Below, piece by piece: positions 1 to 8,532 of a stretch of 41,481 nt of DNA (the stretch's first letter is position 1; every line of letters begins with the position of its first letter). The DNA comes from Candidatus Nomurabacteria bacterium (lineage in GTDB: Bacteria > Patescibacteriota > Minisyncoccia > Phycocordibacterales > UBA9973), in contig CALRAE010000008.1 in NCBI GenBank assembly GCA_943350445.1, positions 1 through 41,481 of the forward strand, written 5' to 3'. A program made the position numbers and the translations under genes. The notes under the pieces were generated by a model, which was not told where the DNA came from, made no database searches, and saw only the letters and a program-made list of their open reading frames with translations.

Positions 1-1
1 A

Positions 2-322
2 AATAAAGATCTTTCAAAGGCGAGCCTCGAGACCCTTTCAATAGTTTTATATAAAAATGGCGTGAGTCGAGCAGAGATAGACTATATCAGGGGAGTGAAT
101 TCCAGCTTTACTCTGCGCGCGCTTTCTATTCGTGGATTAGTGGAAAAAATTACAGACCCAAAAGACAACAGACGTTTCATATACAAACCAAGCTTTGAAC
201 TTTTGTCCTATATGGGTGTAAAATCAGTGCAAGAACTGCCTGATTATTCTGAAGTTAATAGCTCTATTAATGTCGCAGTGAAAAATCTAGAGGAAGAGTC
301 TAAAAAAGAGGACTTGTGCTAA
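2..322 (+). CDS. scpB: Segregation and condensation protein B, 5'-truncated by the window edge
   Basis: The reading frame is open from base 2 to the stop at 322, so only the C-terminal ~106 residues are visible. ScpB is the winged-helix kleisin partner that works with ScpA and SMC in chromosome condensation. The visible part carries the characteristic second winged-helix segment, reading L-S-I-V-L-Y-K-N-G then S-R-A-E-I-D-Y-I-R-G-V-N-S followed by L-R-A-L-S-I-R-G-L-V, close to the family consensus (RAEIE-IRGVNS, L-ERGLI). An internal GTG at 62 is not the true start, because the homology continues upstream of it. The tail after residue ~90 is acidic and unstructured. The gene overlaps the 3' end of the opposite-strand carboxypeptidase by 4 bases (convergent). 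The identification is secure; the N-terminus lies outside the window. Confidence 0.9.
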   Translation, partial: NKDLSKASLETLSIVLYKNGVSRAEIDYIRGVNSSFTLRALSIRGLVEKITDPKDNRRFIYKPSFELLSYMGVKSVQELPDYSEVNSSINVAVKNLEEESKKEDLC

Positions 323-1155
323 AGGCATTCTTTGTTGATACCCAAAACGTAATCATTAATTAAGTCAAAGGAGGTAACGTGTTCGTCTCCCTTAAAACCG
401 ACTATATTTTTATCTGTAATTAGTCTTTTGTAATCTTCTGTAAATTTTCTTGCGAGTGGTAGATATGACCAATGCCATTTCTCTTCGTTATAGCCTGTTG
501 ACCTCAGACTTCCTTTTAGATTATAAGTCTGACAAAATCCAAAGAGGGAAGCATTCTTGTTGAGCCAAGTATATACTTTTTCACCTTCTTCTGTCTCAAA
601 AAATTTGGGAGTTACACTATTTATGTCTATTTCTGTACCCCAATGATGTCTAGAAGTTCCAGGGACAGCACTATAGTCTAATATTTTTTCAAATCTTTCT
701 TTTTCGTTTTGGATACTTTGCGATAAATCATCTCCTTCAACAAGTGTTATTCCATCCCATTTATTATTCCAAAGATTTTTTTGGTAGTCGAAATTCCTAG
801 TAGCGGAAGTTATGTTTAATTCTACCCCATCTTTTATTGCTAGGTCTGCCATTTGAGAAAAGGCATTCAAGGCTTCCTTTTTTAAATACATTTTATATCC
901 AGCTATATTATATTTTAATGGGATAATGTCAAAATCTTCTTGTTCTGAGGGTTCAAATTTACCAATTAAGTAGATTCTTAATTTGACATCTTCTCGCATT
1001 TTCTGTATGACTTTTTGATTATTTTCTTCTTGTTTTATTAAGATCTCCTCTGCTTTTTTTTCTTGTAAGTCTAGAAGAAAAGATGCAACGATGGGTGTCA
1101 GTAAAAGAAGAAACAATAGAGTTAGTAAAATTTTATTAAAGGCTGTATTGTTCAC
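319..1155 (-). CDS. Membrane-anchored D-Ala-D-Ala / LD-carboxypeptidase, peptidase M15B (VanY/LdcB type)
   Basis: The 278-residue protein has an N-terminal membrane anchor (about residues 8-28) followed by a coiled Glu/Lys-rich linker and an M15B catalytic domain. The zinc-site signatures are clear: S-R-H-H-W-G-T-E-I-D (SxHxxGxxxD, first zinc His and Asp) at about 166-175, and E-K-W-H-W (ExxHW) near residue 226 with the second zinc His. M15B enzymes trim the terminal D-Ala from peptidoglycan stem peptides outside the membrane. The family does not reveal DD versus LD specificity. The start is a GTG at 1155 sitting inside a 7-bp inverted repeat (TTGTTCA/TGAACAA, 1148-1165). It is divergent from mraY, which fits a wall-metabolism neighbourhood. 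Confidence 0.85.
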   Translation of the reverse strand: MNNTAFNKILLTLLFLLLLTPIVASFLLDLQEKKAEEILIKQEENNQKVIQKMREDVKLRIYLIGKFEPSEQEDFDIIPLKYNIAGYKMYLKKEALNAFSQMADLAIKDGVELNITSATRNFDYQKNLWNNKWDGITLVEGDDLSQSIQNEKERFEKILDYSAVPGTSRHHWGTEIDINSVTPKFFETEEGEKVYTWLNKNASLFGFCQTYNLKGSLRSTGYNEEKWHWSYLPLARKFTEDYKRLITDKNIVGFKGDEHVTSFDLINDYVLGINKECL

Positions 1156-1198
1156 TTTTGAACAATATCATACTGATGTACTTTAATCAAAAAAATGG

Positions 1199-1211
1199 TA
1201 TATTTGTCTAT
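1199..1211 (+). promoter_or_regulatory. Predicted leaderless promoter of mraY
   Basis: A TGG-TATATT extended -10-like hexamer (1199-1204) ends 7 bases before ATG 1212, the spacing expected if transcription starts on the start codon. No Shine-Dalgarno is visible. This is the main reason for choosing 1212 over the upstream ATG codons at 1158 and 1176. Inference only; no transcript data. Confidence 0.45.
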
Positions 1212-2267
1212 ATGTATTTGGATTTAATCAAAATTTTCTTGCCCACGACAGTAGCCTTTTTCTTAGGGCTTTTTTTGACTCCAGTCGCGACTCATTTTTT
1301 TTATAAATACAAAATGTGGAAAAAGTATTCACGAAGTTCCATCACGACTACTTCAGATTTTTCTAAAATTCACAATGAAAAGGATGAATTAAGAACTCCG
1401 CGAGTTGGAGGCATAATCATATGGGTTTCTGTGCTTGCAACTGTACTGATTTTTTATTTATTGTCTATGTTATTCCCGTCAGAAGGTAGTTTTGGTATGA
1501 ATTTCTTGAGTAGAAATCAAACTTTCATACCACTTTGCACCCTTCTCCTCGGATCTTTAATTGGATTATGGGATGACTTAATACAAATCTACGGAAGTGG
1601 CAGATTTGCTCGTGATGATAAATCATGGCGTAAATGGAAAGCTTCTATGGTTGCTGGACTAGCGCTCCTCATCGGAATTTGGTTTTTTTATAAATTAGGA
1701 ATGGACTCTATACATATTCCATTCGCGGGAGATATGTATCTCGGAATTTCCATCATTCCATTTTTTATAATAGTAGCTTTAGCGACTTTTTCTGGTGGAG
1801 TGATCGATGGTATAGATGGACTCTCTGGTGGAGTACTCGCATCTATTTTTGCTGCTTATTCTGCTATTGCTTATTCAAATAATCAGATCGATCTGGCTGC
1901 ATTTTCTCTTGTTATCACTGGAGCTATTTTGGCATTTTTATGGTTCAATATTCCGCCAGCTAGATTTTACATGGGGGAGACGGGGATTATGGGATTGACC
2001 ATTACATTAGCCACCTTGGCATTTCTTACAGATTCAGTTCTTCTTCTGCCGGTTGTAGCTTTACCACTTGTCATTACATCTCTATCAGTTATTTTGCAAA
2101 TTCTTTCAAAAAAATTAAGAAATGGAAAAAGATTATTTAAACTTGCCCCGATACATCACCATTTTGAGGCTATTGGCTGGTCTTCATATAAAGTTACGAT
2201 GCGTTTCTGGATTCTTTCAGCAGTTTTCGCCATTATTGGTGTGATTCTGGTTATTATAAGTAGGTAA
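1212..2267 (+). CDS. mraY: Phospho-N-acetylmuramoyl-pentapeptide transferase
   Basis: MraY makes lipid I by joining UDP-MurNAc-pentapeptide to undecaprenyl phosphate on the cytoplasmic membrane face. The protein is a polytopic membrane protein of 351 residues from ATG 1212. Visible family motifs are D121-D122, D-G-I-D-G at 199-203, the M-G-E-T-G segment near 254-258 and A-P-I-H-H-H-F-E near 312-319, followed by G-W-S-S-Y-K-V-T-M-R-F-W, which matches the E. coli C-terminal signature. Oddities against E. coli MraY: the catalytic-loop Asp of G-D-V-G is Glu here, the Asn of N-L-T-D-G is replaced by a small residue, and the Lys of DDxxK is not conserved. The frame is open up to 1158, but that would nearly touch the divergent gene. 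It is followed after 9 bases by ftsW and then murG, so the cluster is a reduced dcw-type operon. Confidence 0.93.
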   Translation: MYLDLIKIFLPTTVAFFLGLFLTPVATHFFYKYKMWKKYSRSSITTTSDFSKIHNEKDELRTPRVGGIIIWVSVLATVLIFYLLSMLFPSEGSFGMNFLSRNQTFIPLCTLLLGSLIGLWDDLIQIYGSGRFARDDKSWRKWKASMVAGLALLIGIWFFYKLGMDSIHIPFAGDMYLGISIIPFFIIVALATFSGGVIDGIDGLSGGVLASIFAAYSAIAYSNNQIDLAAFSLVITGAILAFLWFNIPPARFYMGETGIMGLTITLATLAFLTDSVLLLPVVALPLVITSLSVILQILSKKLRNGKRLFKLAPIHHHFEAIGWSSYKVTMRFWILSAVFAIIGVILVIISR

Positions 2268-2276
2268 TACTTAATC

Positions 2277-3380
2277 ATGAAGCAAAAGAAAGTAGATAGA
2301 TTCTTTCTAATAATCATCGGCTTACTACTTACCATCGGTGTTTCCATGTTTATTTCTGCTTCTTTAGGTATTTTGGTAAAAAATGAAAAAGTTTTTTATT
2401 CAGTACTATTCAGTCAGCTAGTTTTGGGTCTCGGTTTTGGTCTAATTGGAATGTATTTTTCTAGTAAGATAGAGTATAAATTGTGGCGTAAGTATTCACT
2501 TTTGATTTTCATTGGTTCTATATTACTAACCGCGTTTGTTTTTGTGCCTCATTTGGGATGGAGTCATGGGGGAGCACAAAGATGGATACAACTTGGAGGT
2601 TTTTCTTTTCAACCAGTAGAATTTCTAAAGTTTGGATTCATCATATATTTTGCGGCTTGGTTATCTTGGGCTAAAAATAAAGTACAGGATTTAAAGTTTG
2701 GAATCTTGCCGTTTACTATTATGCTTGCGGTTATCGCTCTTATTTTACTTAAACAACCAGACACCAAGAGCTTTATATTAATTTCAGTTACTGGTATTGG
2801 TATGTTATTTATTTCAGGTGTACCTATCCGATATATTTTAGGTGTGGGAATGGGAGGTATGCTTTTACTTGGAACCTTACTTTTTTTTAAGCCATATCTT
2901 CAAGAAAGAGTTAAGACATTTATTGATCCATCATCGAACCCACAAGGTTCTTCTTATCAAATTCAGCAATCGTTTATTGCCCTCGGTTCTGGGGGAATAT
3001 TTGGGAGGGGTTTTGGGCAAAGTATTCAAAAATTCAGTTATCTTCCTGAACCACAAGGAGACTCCATCTTTGCTGTTTTAGGTGAAGAATTAGGCTTTGT
3101 TGGCTCACTCGCTACTATATGTCTATATTTACTTTTTGCTTTGCGGGGTTTTCGTATTGCAAATAATTCCCCAGATCTTTTTAGTAGACTTCTTGTCTCT
3201 GGAATTGTTATACTGATTACAGCACAGTCATTTATGCACATTGCTTCAATCACTGGTGTTTTTCCATTAACAGGGGTGCCGTTACCATTCATGAGCCATG
3301 GGGGAACATCACTCATGATATATCTTGTAGCAATTGGTATCGTGTTAAATGTATCAAAATTTCAACAAAAAAATGCGTAG
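2277..3380 (+). CDS. ftsW: Peptidoglycan glycosyltransferase FtsW (SEDS family)
   Basis: FtsW polymerises glycan strands from lipid II at the division septum together with a class B PBP. The 367-residue protein has about ten membrane helices. It contains the SEDS signatures W-I-Q-L-G-G-F-S-F-Q-P-V-E-F-L-K, L-P-E-P-Q-G-D-S-I-F-A-V-L-G-E-E-L-G and the C-terminal T-G-V-P-L-P-F-M-S-H-G-G-T-S. The Asp of the P-Q-G-D motif (about residue 262) corresponds to the catalytic Asp of E. coli FtsW (D297). Position between mraY and murG favours FtsW over RodA. It starts 9 bases after mraY. Length is typical for the core family, without the long N-terminal tail of the E. coli protein. Confidence 0.92.
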   Translation: MKQKKVDRFFLIIIGLLLTIGVSMFISASLGILVKNEKVFYSVLFSQLVLGLGFGLIGMYFSSKIEYKLWRKYSLLIFIGSILLTAFVFVPHLGWSHGGAQRWIQLGGFSFQPVEFLKFGFIIYFAAWLSWAKNKVQDLKFGILPFTIMLAVIALILLKQPDTKSFILISVTGIGMLFISGVPIRYILGVGMGGMLLLGTLLFFKPYLQERVKTFIDPSSNPQGSSYQIQQSFIALGSGGIFGRGFGQSIQKFSYLPEPQGDSIFAVLGEELGFVGSLATICLYLLFALRGFRIANNSPDLFSRLLVSGIVILITAQSFMHIASITGVFPLTGVPLPFMSHGGTSLMIYLVAIGIVLNVSKFQQKNA

Positions 3381-3412
3381 TTTTATAAAATTCATAAAAG
3401 TAATAAAGTAAA

Positions 3413-4543
3413 ATGAAAATTGTCTTTACAGGTGGAGGTTCAGGCGGGCATTTCTATCCTATTATTGCTGTGGCTGAGAGAGTTAATCAAATAATAGACC
3501 AAGAAAGAATACTAAAATCTCAGCTCTATTATGTTTCAGACAATCCATATGACAAAGAGATGCTTTTTGAAAATGGACTTTTATATGAAGAGATAGGTAC
3601 CGGCAAGATGCGCACTTATTTTTCTTTGAAAAATATTTCGGACATATTTAAAACTTTTTTTGGTGTTATAAATGCTATCTTTAAACTTTTCTCAATTTAT
3701 CCTGATGTAGTGTTTGGTAAAGGGGGGTATGCTTCATTCCCAACAATTTTTGCAGCGAGAATTCTACGCATCCCTGTGGTGATCCATGAATCAGACTCTG
3801 CTCCGGGTAGGGTAAATAATTGGGCTGGGCGTTTTGCGAAAAGGGTGGCTGTATCTTTTATTGATGCTGGTCATTACTTTCCAAAAAATAAAATCGCTTG
3901 GACTGGCCAACCAATCAGGGCTGAGATAGAACATTCTGCAAATCGAAATGAAGCGCTTGAATACTTTAAATTAGAAAGTGATGTTCCGGTAATATTAGTT
4001 TTAGGTGGTTCTCAAGGAGCAGAGCTTATAAACAATACCATTCTGGATGCTCTTCCTCGTCTTATAAAAAATTATCAGATAATTCATCAGACTGGTGTAA
4101 AGAATTTTGAAACTGTTCGAGACAGAGCAGAAGTGGTTTTGATTGATGATCCGCATAAAACAAGGTACACATCTATGCCTTTCTTAAATCCACTTGCATT
4201 ACGAATGGCGGGTGGAGCTTCCACCATCATTATCTCTAGAGCTGGTTCGATGTTGTTTGAGATATCTGCTTGGGGTGTGCCAGCGATCTTGATACCTATT
4301 ACGAACACAAACATGGATCATCAAAGGAAGAATGCCTTTAATTATGCCAGAGCTGGAGCATGTAGTGTAGTTGAAGAGATGAATATGACTGCTAATATTT
4401 TGAGTTCTGAAATAGAGAGAATAACGGGGGATAAAGAGGTTTATGAACTTATGGCACAAAACGCTAAGGCTTTCAATAAGCCCGACGCGGCGATGAAAAT
4501 CGCTCGCGCATTGGTAGATATCGCTTTGAGTCATGAGAAATGA
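3413..4543 (+). CDS. murG: UDP-GlcNAc:lipid I N-acetylglucosaminyltransferase
   Basis: MurG converts lipid I to lipid II at the inner face of the membrane. The 376-residue protein has the two-Rossmann GT-B layout. The N-terminal glycine-rich loop G-G-G-S-G-G-H lies at residues 7-13. H-E-S-D-S-A-P-G-R-V-N-N (lipid I/acceptor side, E. coli H-E-Q-N-…-G-L-T-N) is near 124, the second-domain loop G-G-S-Q-G-A near 197, and the donor-binding block S-R-A-G-S-M-L-F-E-I-S-A-W-G-V-P-A near 275. Length matches the family. The stop overlaps the next start by 4 bases (ATGA), so translation of the kinase-like gene is probably coupled. murC and murD, usual neighbours, are absent here. Confidence 0.93.
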   Translation: MKIVFTGGGSGGHFYPIIAVAERVNQIIDQERILKSQLYYVSDNPYDKEMLFENGLLYEEIGTGKMRTYFSLKNISDIFKTFFGVINAIFKLFSIYPDVVFGKGGYASFPTIFAARILRIPVVIHESDSAPGRVNNWAGRFAKRVAVSFIDAGHYFPKNKIAWTGQPIRAEIEHSANRNEALEYFKLESDVPVILVLGGSQGAELINNTILDALPRLIKNYQIIHQTGVKNFETVRDRAEVVLIDDPHKTRYTSMPFLNPLALRMAGGASTIIISRAGSMLFEISAWGVPAILIPITNTNMDHQRKNAFNYARAGACSVVEEMNMTANILSSEIERITGDKEVYELMAQNAKAFNKPDAAMKIARALVDIALSHEK

Positions 4544-5532
4544 AACAAACATCTGAAATTATTTTAAATAATCAACCAAAATTATCTGAACATGAGGTAG
4601 ATCAGAAATTTAATGCGAGACGGATTAATCTTATTCCTTTCGTAAAAGAGTTTATTTCCAATCACCCGAAATTTAAAGATAAAGAAGTCCAAATTACTTT
4701 TGCTGAAAAAGGGGCCTCTTCACTTGTAAGCATAATAGAATCATCTGACGAAAAAACAATTCTGAAAGTCCCCCTCAGCCTAGCGCATTCTCTCGGTGAG
4801 GCTCAGTTTTTGAAAGTATGGGAGAAAGCAGGAGTCAAAGTGCCACATGTACTTGAGGACGGCATGATAAATGGACACGCGTATACCTTGATGGAATATG
4901 TAGATGCAAAAATATTAAAGGATGTTTATCGTAAGGGAGAAATGATAAGGAAAGAAATGTATATTGAACTTGGAAAAATTCTTCGCGTCATGCACGAGCC
5001 AGAAGCCGAGGGATACGGCCGTATTGTTGACGGAAAGGCTCAATATTTAACATTTAATGAATGGCTTGCGGGGGAGGATGTGCAGAAACATATTAAGTAT
5101 GTTCAGGAAAATAAACTACTTGGAGAAGAACATGGTTCAATATCTTTTGCATTCGAGATTCTCAAAGAACACGCTGAGAAAGAAAACAAAAGTAGTTATT
5201 GCCATGATGACTTTGGAACTGCTAATATTTTCGCCACTGAGCCGTTAACTGTTGTTGACCCCAACCCGAGATTTAATAATGGCTATATTGATTTAGGCAG
5301 AAGTATGATCATTGCTATTGCTAACAATAGTGGAAGGGCTGAAGCTGAAATCGTGGATCAATTTATTGAGGGGTATTTTGCTGGTAAACCTTTCGATAGA
5401 AGGGCTTTACAAGCTGCTATGTTACTAAACATTTACATGAAATTTCCATATCAACATAAAACAAAAAGTTTGGATAGAATGAAAAATCTGCAAACATATA
5501 TTATTCAAACTAAACATCTGTTAGAAAAATAA
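4540..5532 (+). CDS. APH/choline-kinase-fold phosphotransferase of unknown substrate
   Basis: The 330-residue protein has the aminoglycoside-phosphotransferase fold. A Lys in T-I-L-K-V-P (about residue 76) sits where the ATP-binding Lys belongs. The catalytic loop is H222-D223-D-F-G-T-A-N229 (family HxDxxxxN) and V-V-D240-P-N gives the metal-binding Asp. Substrate cannot be read from the sequence: members phosphorylate aminoglycosides, choline, homoserine, hexosamines or protein. The 4-base overlap with murG suggests a wall-related role such as sugar or precursor recycling, but that is inference from position only. A resistance role is not implied. It is not a known member of the standard dcw cluster. 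Confidence 0.75.
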   Translation: MKQTSEIILNNQPKLSEHEVDQKFNARRINLIPFVKEFISNHPKFKDKEVQITFAEKGASSLVSIIESSDEKTILKVPLSLAHSLGEAQFLKVWEKAGVKVPHVLEDGMINGHAYTLMEYVDAKILKDVYRKGEMIRKEMYIELGKILRVMHEPEAEGYGRIVDGKAQYLTFNEWLAGEDVQKHIKYVQENKLLGEEHGSISFAFEILKEHAEKENKSSYCHDDFGTANIFATEPLTVVDPNPRFNNGYIDLGRSMIIAIANNSGRAEAEIVDQFIEGYFAGKPFDRRALQAAMLLNIYMKFPYQHKTKSLDRMKNLQTYIIQTKHLLEK

Positions 5533-5541
5533 TTAAATAAA

Positions 5542-5556
5542 TGCTAAAATGGGGTT
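5542..5556 (+). promoter_or_regulatory. Predicted leaderless promoter of gltX
   Basis: Extended -10 TGC-TAAAAT (5542-5550) ends 6 bases before ATG 5557; the six bases between are GGGGTT. No ribosome-binding site fits in this space. Confidence 0.5.
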
Positions 5557-6981
5557 ATGGGAGATATTAAAGTTGTAACTAGATTTGCGCCGTCGCCTAC
5601 AGGCTTTATGCATATTGGAGGCGTTAGAACAGCGCTTTTTGCTTGGCTTTGGGCTCGAAAAAACAAAGGGACATTTATTCTTCGTATTGAAGATACAGAT
5701 AAGGCAAGGGAGGTAGAGGGTTCAATAGAACATATAATAAAGTCTTTAAGGTGGCTCGGTATTGATTGGGATGAAGGTCCAGACATTGGTGGTTTAAATG
5801 CACCTTACTTACAATCAAAAAGGTTGGATTCATATAAAAAATATGCACAAATACTCATAGATAGTGGGCACGCTTATCCTGATCCATATACAAAAGAGGA
5901 GTTAGATACATTTAGGAAAAAATCTGAACAAGAAAATAAGCCGTTTTTATATAGAGACTATCGACCAAAAGATTTTGGTGTGTGGGATGGTACTCGGGCG
6001 CTACGTTTTAAAACTCCGGAAATAAAAAGTTATCATTGGAATGATGTAGTGCGTGGGGATTTGTCTGCGGGTGTGGAAGCGCTCGACGATTTTATTTTAA
6101 TTAAAGGCGATGGATATCCGACATATAATTTTGCTCATATTATTGATGATTTAGAAATGGGTGTGACACACATTATGCGAGCTGATGAATTTATTTCTTC
6201 TACGCCGAAATTCTTGTCTTTGTATGAGGCACTAGGTATTACACCACCAATATTTGTTACCTTACCACCCATATTAGCTGATGGTGGAAATAAAAAATTG
6301 GGCAAGCGTGATGGAGCAAAAGATATATTGGATTATGCAAAAGAAGGGTATTTACCGCAAGCCATGATGAATTTCTTGGTACTGTTGGGGTGGAATCCTG
6401 GTACTGAAAAAGAAATATTTACAGAAGGAGAGTTGAAGGAGGTTTTCGATATAAATAGAATTCAGGTTTCGGGTGCTCAAGTGAATCTGGATAAGCTGGA
6501 TTGGATGAATAAAGAGCATATGAAGAAATTGTTGGCCGATGAAATACAAAACAATATTTTCTCATATTTACCGGAAGAGTTTCAGAACGAAAAACTGGTG
6601 GGAGTGGTCTTTGAAAGAATTTCAAAGTGGAGTGATGTGAAGTCTATGATTGAAGCAGGGGAGTTGGATTGTTTTTCTAAATCCAAAACGCCCCACTATG
6701 ATAAAACCAAACTTGTGTATAAAAATTCAACGCCAGAAAAAATCACCCAGAATTTAAAATCAGTGATCCAAGCCCTTGAAGCACTCAATGAAAATGACTT
6801 TACCATGGAAAATGTCAAAAACACCTTGATGCTGATAGCTGAAATCGAGGGTAACAGGGGAGAGGTCTTGCATCCAGTGCGCTATGCCCTGTCCGGTAAA
6901 GATAAGTCCCCAGATCCGTTTATAATAGCCTCTATTTTAGGAAAAAATGAAACTTTATCTCGCTTACAAAAAGCTATTTAA
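5557..6981 (+). CDS. gltX: Glutamate-tRNA ligase
   Basis: This class I aminoacyl-tRNA synthetase charges tRNA-Glu. Of 474 residues, the HIGH-type motif is H19-I-G-G after F-A-P-S-P-T-G, and the KMSKS-type motif is K-L-G-K-R near residue 247. The catalytic-site segment R-A-D-E-F-I-S-S-T-P-K corresponds to R-G-x-D-H-x-S-N-T-P-R in well-studied GluRS. W-N-D-x-V-R-G is also conserved. The C-terminal part is the all-helical anticodon-binding domain. With tRNA-Gln also in this window and no GlnRS seen, the enzyme might be non-discriminating and rely on GatCAB; that cannot be decided here. Its last 35 bases overlap the start of the M23 gene. Confidence 0.95.
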   Translation: MGDIKVVTRFAPSPTGFMHIGGVRTALFAWLWARKNKGTFILRIEDTDKAREVEGSIEHIIKSLRWLGIDWDEGPDIGGLNAPYLQSKRLDSYKKYAQILIDSGHAYPDPYTKEELDTFRKKSEQENKPFLYRDYRPKDFGVWDGTRALRFKTPEIKSYHWNDVVRGDLSAGVEALDDFILIKGDGYPTYNFAHIIDDLEMGVTHIMRADEFISSTPKFLSLYEALGITPPIFVTLPPILADGGNKKLGKRDGAKDILDYAKEGYLPQAMMNFLVLLGWNPGTEKEIFTEGELKEVFDINRIQVSGAQVNLDKLDWMNKEHMKKLLADEIQNNIFSYLPEEFQNEKLVGVVFERISKWSDVKSMIEAGELDCFSKSKTPHYDKTKLVYKNSTPEKITQNLKSVIQALEALNENDFTMENVKNTLMLIAEIEGNRGEVLHPVRYALSGKDKSPDPFIIASILGKNETLSRLQKAI

Positions 6982-8233
6982 CGTACTATTTTTAATTATT
7001 CTTGGTATTACGCCGACACTTTTTTCTTATGCAGATACCATAATAGATCTTCAAATACAAATAAATCAGAAAAATTCTGATATAGGTAATCTAGAGGAAG
7101 AAATCATGGCTTATCAGACACAACTTGATGGTCTAGGTAAGCAAAAAAACTCTCTCAATAAATCAATTCAAGAACTAGACCTAACCAAGAAGAAGCTCAC
7201 TTTAGATATCTCACTGACTCAGAAAAAAATCGATAAAACAAACCTTACTATCGCAAGTCTGAGTTCTGATATTAGTGATAAGCAAAATATTATAAATAAT
7301 AATACAGAATCGATTGCCATCGGCCTTAGGCAGACTAATGAATTTGAGCAGAGTAATATAGTTGGTACTCTATTATCTGAAGGGGATTTTACAATAATGT
7401 GGAATGATTTAGATAATATGGTTAGTGTCCATGAAAGCATTAGGAAAGATATCGTGGAACTCAAACAACTCAAGGGGAGTCTGGAAAATACTAAAAATAT
7501 TACAGTTACCGCGAAAAATGAACTTACAGCTCTAAAATCAAAACTTGCTGATCAGCAAAAGATAATTGTACAGAACACCAACGAAAAAAATAAATTATTA
7601 AAGCAAACAAAAAACAATGAAGCGAATTATCAGAAATTACTAAAAGAAAGAATTGCGCAAAGAGATGCTTTTGAGAAAGAGTTGCGTGATTATGAAGCAA
7701 AACTTCAATTTATTCTCGATCCGTCCAAACTTCCATCCTCTGGGGTTTTGAGTTGGCCACTTGATAAGATCTATGTGACTCAACTCTTTGGTAAAACCGT
7801 CGATTCGAAGCGCTTATATGCCTCGGGGACGCATAATGGAGTCGATTTTAGGGCTTCTATGGGCACTCCTTTGATGGCTATGGCAGATGGTGTAGTTTTA
7901 GGGGTTGGTGATACAGATACTACTTGCCAAGGAGCATCTTTTGGTAAATTTGTTTTTATACAATATAGCAATGGACTCTCGAGTACTTTTGGACACTTAT
8001 CACTTATAAAGGCCAATGAAGGGCAGAAAGTAAAAAGAGGTGAAGTTGTAGGATACACTGGAAACACTGGGCATACGACTGGACCACATTTACATGTGTC
8101 TTTATATGCATCTCAAGCTGTCAAAATGGATTCTAAAGCATCTGCCTCATGTGGTGGACGTATTTATAGGTTACCGGTCGCTCCAATAAACGCATATTTA
8201 GATGCAATGTATTATTTGCCACCATTACGATAG
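6947..8233 (+). CDS. Secreted murein hydrolase/activator, coiled coil plus peptidase M23 (EnvC/NlpD-like)
   Basis: The 428-residue protein has a signal peptide (about 1-28, ending near S-Y-A-D), a long coiled-coil region (about 30-250) and a C-terminal LytM/M23 domain. Zinc ligands of an active M23 enzyme are present: H296-x-x-x-D300 and H384-x-H386 in G-P-H-L-H-V. So unlike EnvC, which is degenerate, it may itself cut peptide cross-bridges. An insert with two cysteines (C-Q-G-A-S and S-C-G-G) could form a disulfide. The start overlaps gltX by 35 bases. No later ATG would keep the signal peptide, so the overlap is accepted. The role is probably cell separation or wall remodelling outside the membrane. 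Confidence 0.85.
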   Translation: MKLYLAYKKLFNVLFLIILGITPTLFSYADTIIDLQIQINQKNSDIGNLEEEIMAYQTQLDGLGKQKNSLNKSIQELDLTKKKLTLDISLTQKKIDKTNLTIASLSSDISDKQNIINNNTESIAIGLRQTNEFEQSNIVGTLLSEGDFTIMWNDLDNMVSVHESIRKDIVELKQLKGSLENTKNITVTAKNELTALKSKLADQQKIIVQNTNEKNKLLKQTKNNEANYQKLLKERIAQRDAFEKELRDYEAKLQFILDPSKLPSSGVLSWPLDKIYVTQLFGKTVDSKRLYASGTHNGVDFRASMGTPLMAMADGVVLGVGDTDTTCQGASFGKFVFIQYSNGLSSTFGHLSLIKANEGQKVKRGEVVGYTGNTGHTTGPHLHVSLYASQAVKMDSKASASCGGRIYRLPVAPINAYLDAMYYLPPLR

Positions 8234-8282
8234 GCTAATTTCTTTGATTATTTAGCAGTTTCTGTGGTAAAATAATAAGATT

Positions 8283-8474
8283 ATGATAAATAAAAAAGAT
8301 GGTGGGTTTATTAAATTAATAATTATTATAGTTATCGCTCTTCTTTTAATGAAACATTTTGGTGTTACTATAACTGGAATTTTAAATTACTTCAATCTTT
8401 CTTGGTCTGAAATAATGAGCTGGTTTGCAAAAGCTCTTGAGTGGCTTAAAAACCTTTTTAATAGTGTGAAGTAG
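8283..8474 (+). CDS. Small single-span membrane protein with Trp-rich amphipathic tail
   Basis: This is a 63-residue product. After a short basic N-terminus there is one strongly hydrophobic helix (about 11-24, I/L/V-rich). A second amphipathic helix follows, containing three Trp residues and ending in Lys (about 38-63). An extended -10-like TGG-TAAAAT (8265-8273) lies 9 bases upstream of the start. I do not recognise the family. The shape recalls small holin-like or membrane-curvature peptides, but no function is claimed. It lies between the M23 hydrolase and the xer locus, on the same strand as both. Confidence 0.55.
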   Translation: MINKKDGGFIKLIIIIVIALLLMKHFGVTITGILNYFNLSWSEIMSWFAKALEWLKNLFNSVK

Positions 8475-8481
8475 GTCAAAG

Positions 8482-8490
8482 GGTGGATAA
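8482..8490 (+). other. DnaA-box-like 9-mer (8 of 9)
   Basis: GGTGGATAA differs by one base from TGTGGATAA, the complement of the DnaA box TTATCCACA. It precedes a 30-base AT-only-like stretch (8491-8520) and a second, perfect box. Confidence 0.25.
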
Positions 8491-8523
8491 GTATATATAT
8501 ATCTTAAAATTTAATAGTAATAG

Positions 8524-8532
8524 TGTGGATAA
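8524..8532 (+). other. Perfect DnaA-box 9-mer
   Basis: TGTGGATAA is the exact complement of the consensus DnaA box TTATCCACA, and its last base is the first base of the dif-like site. By base composition about one such match per window of this size is expected by chance, so the pair with 8482-8490 is only suggestive. Confidence 0.3.
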
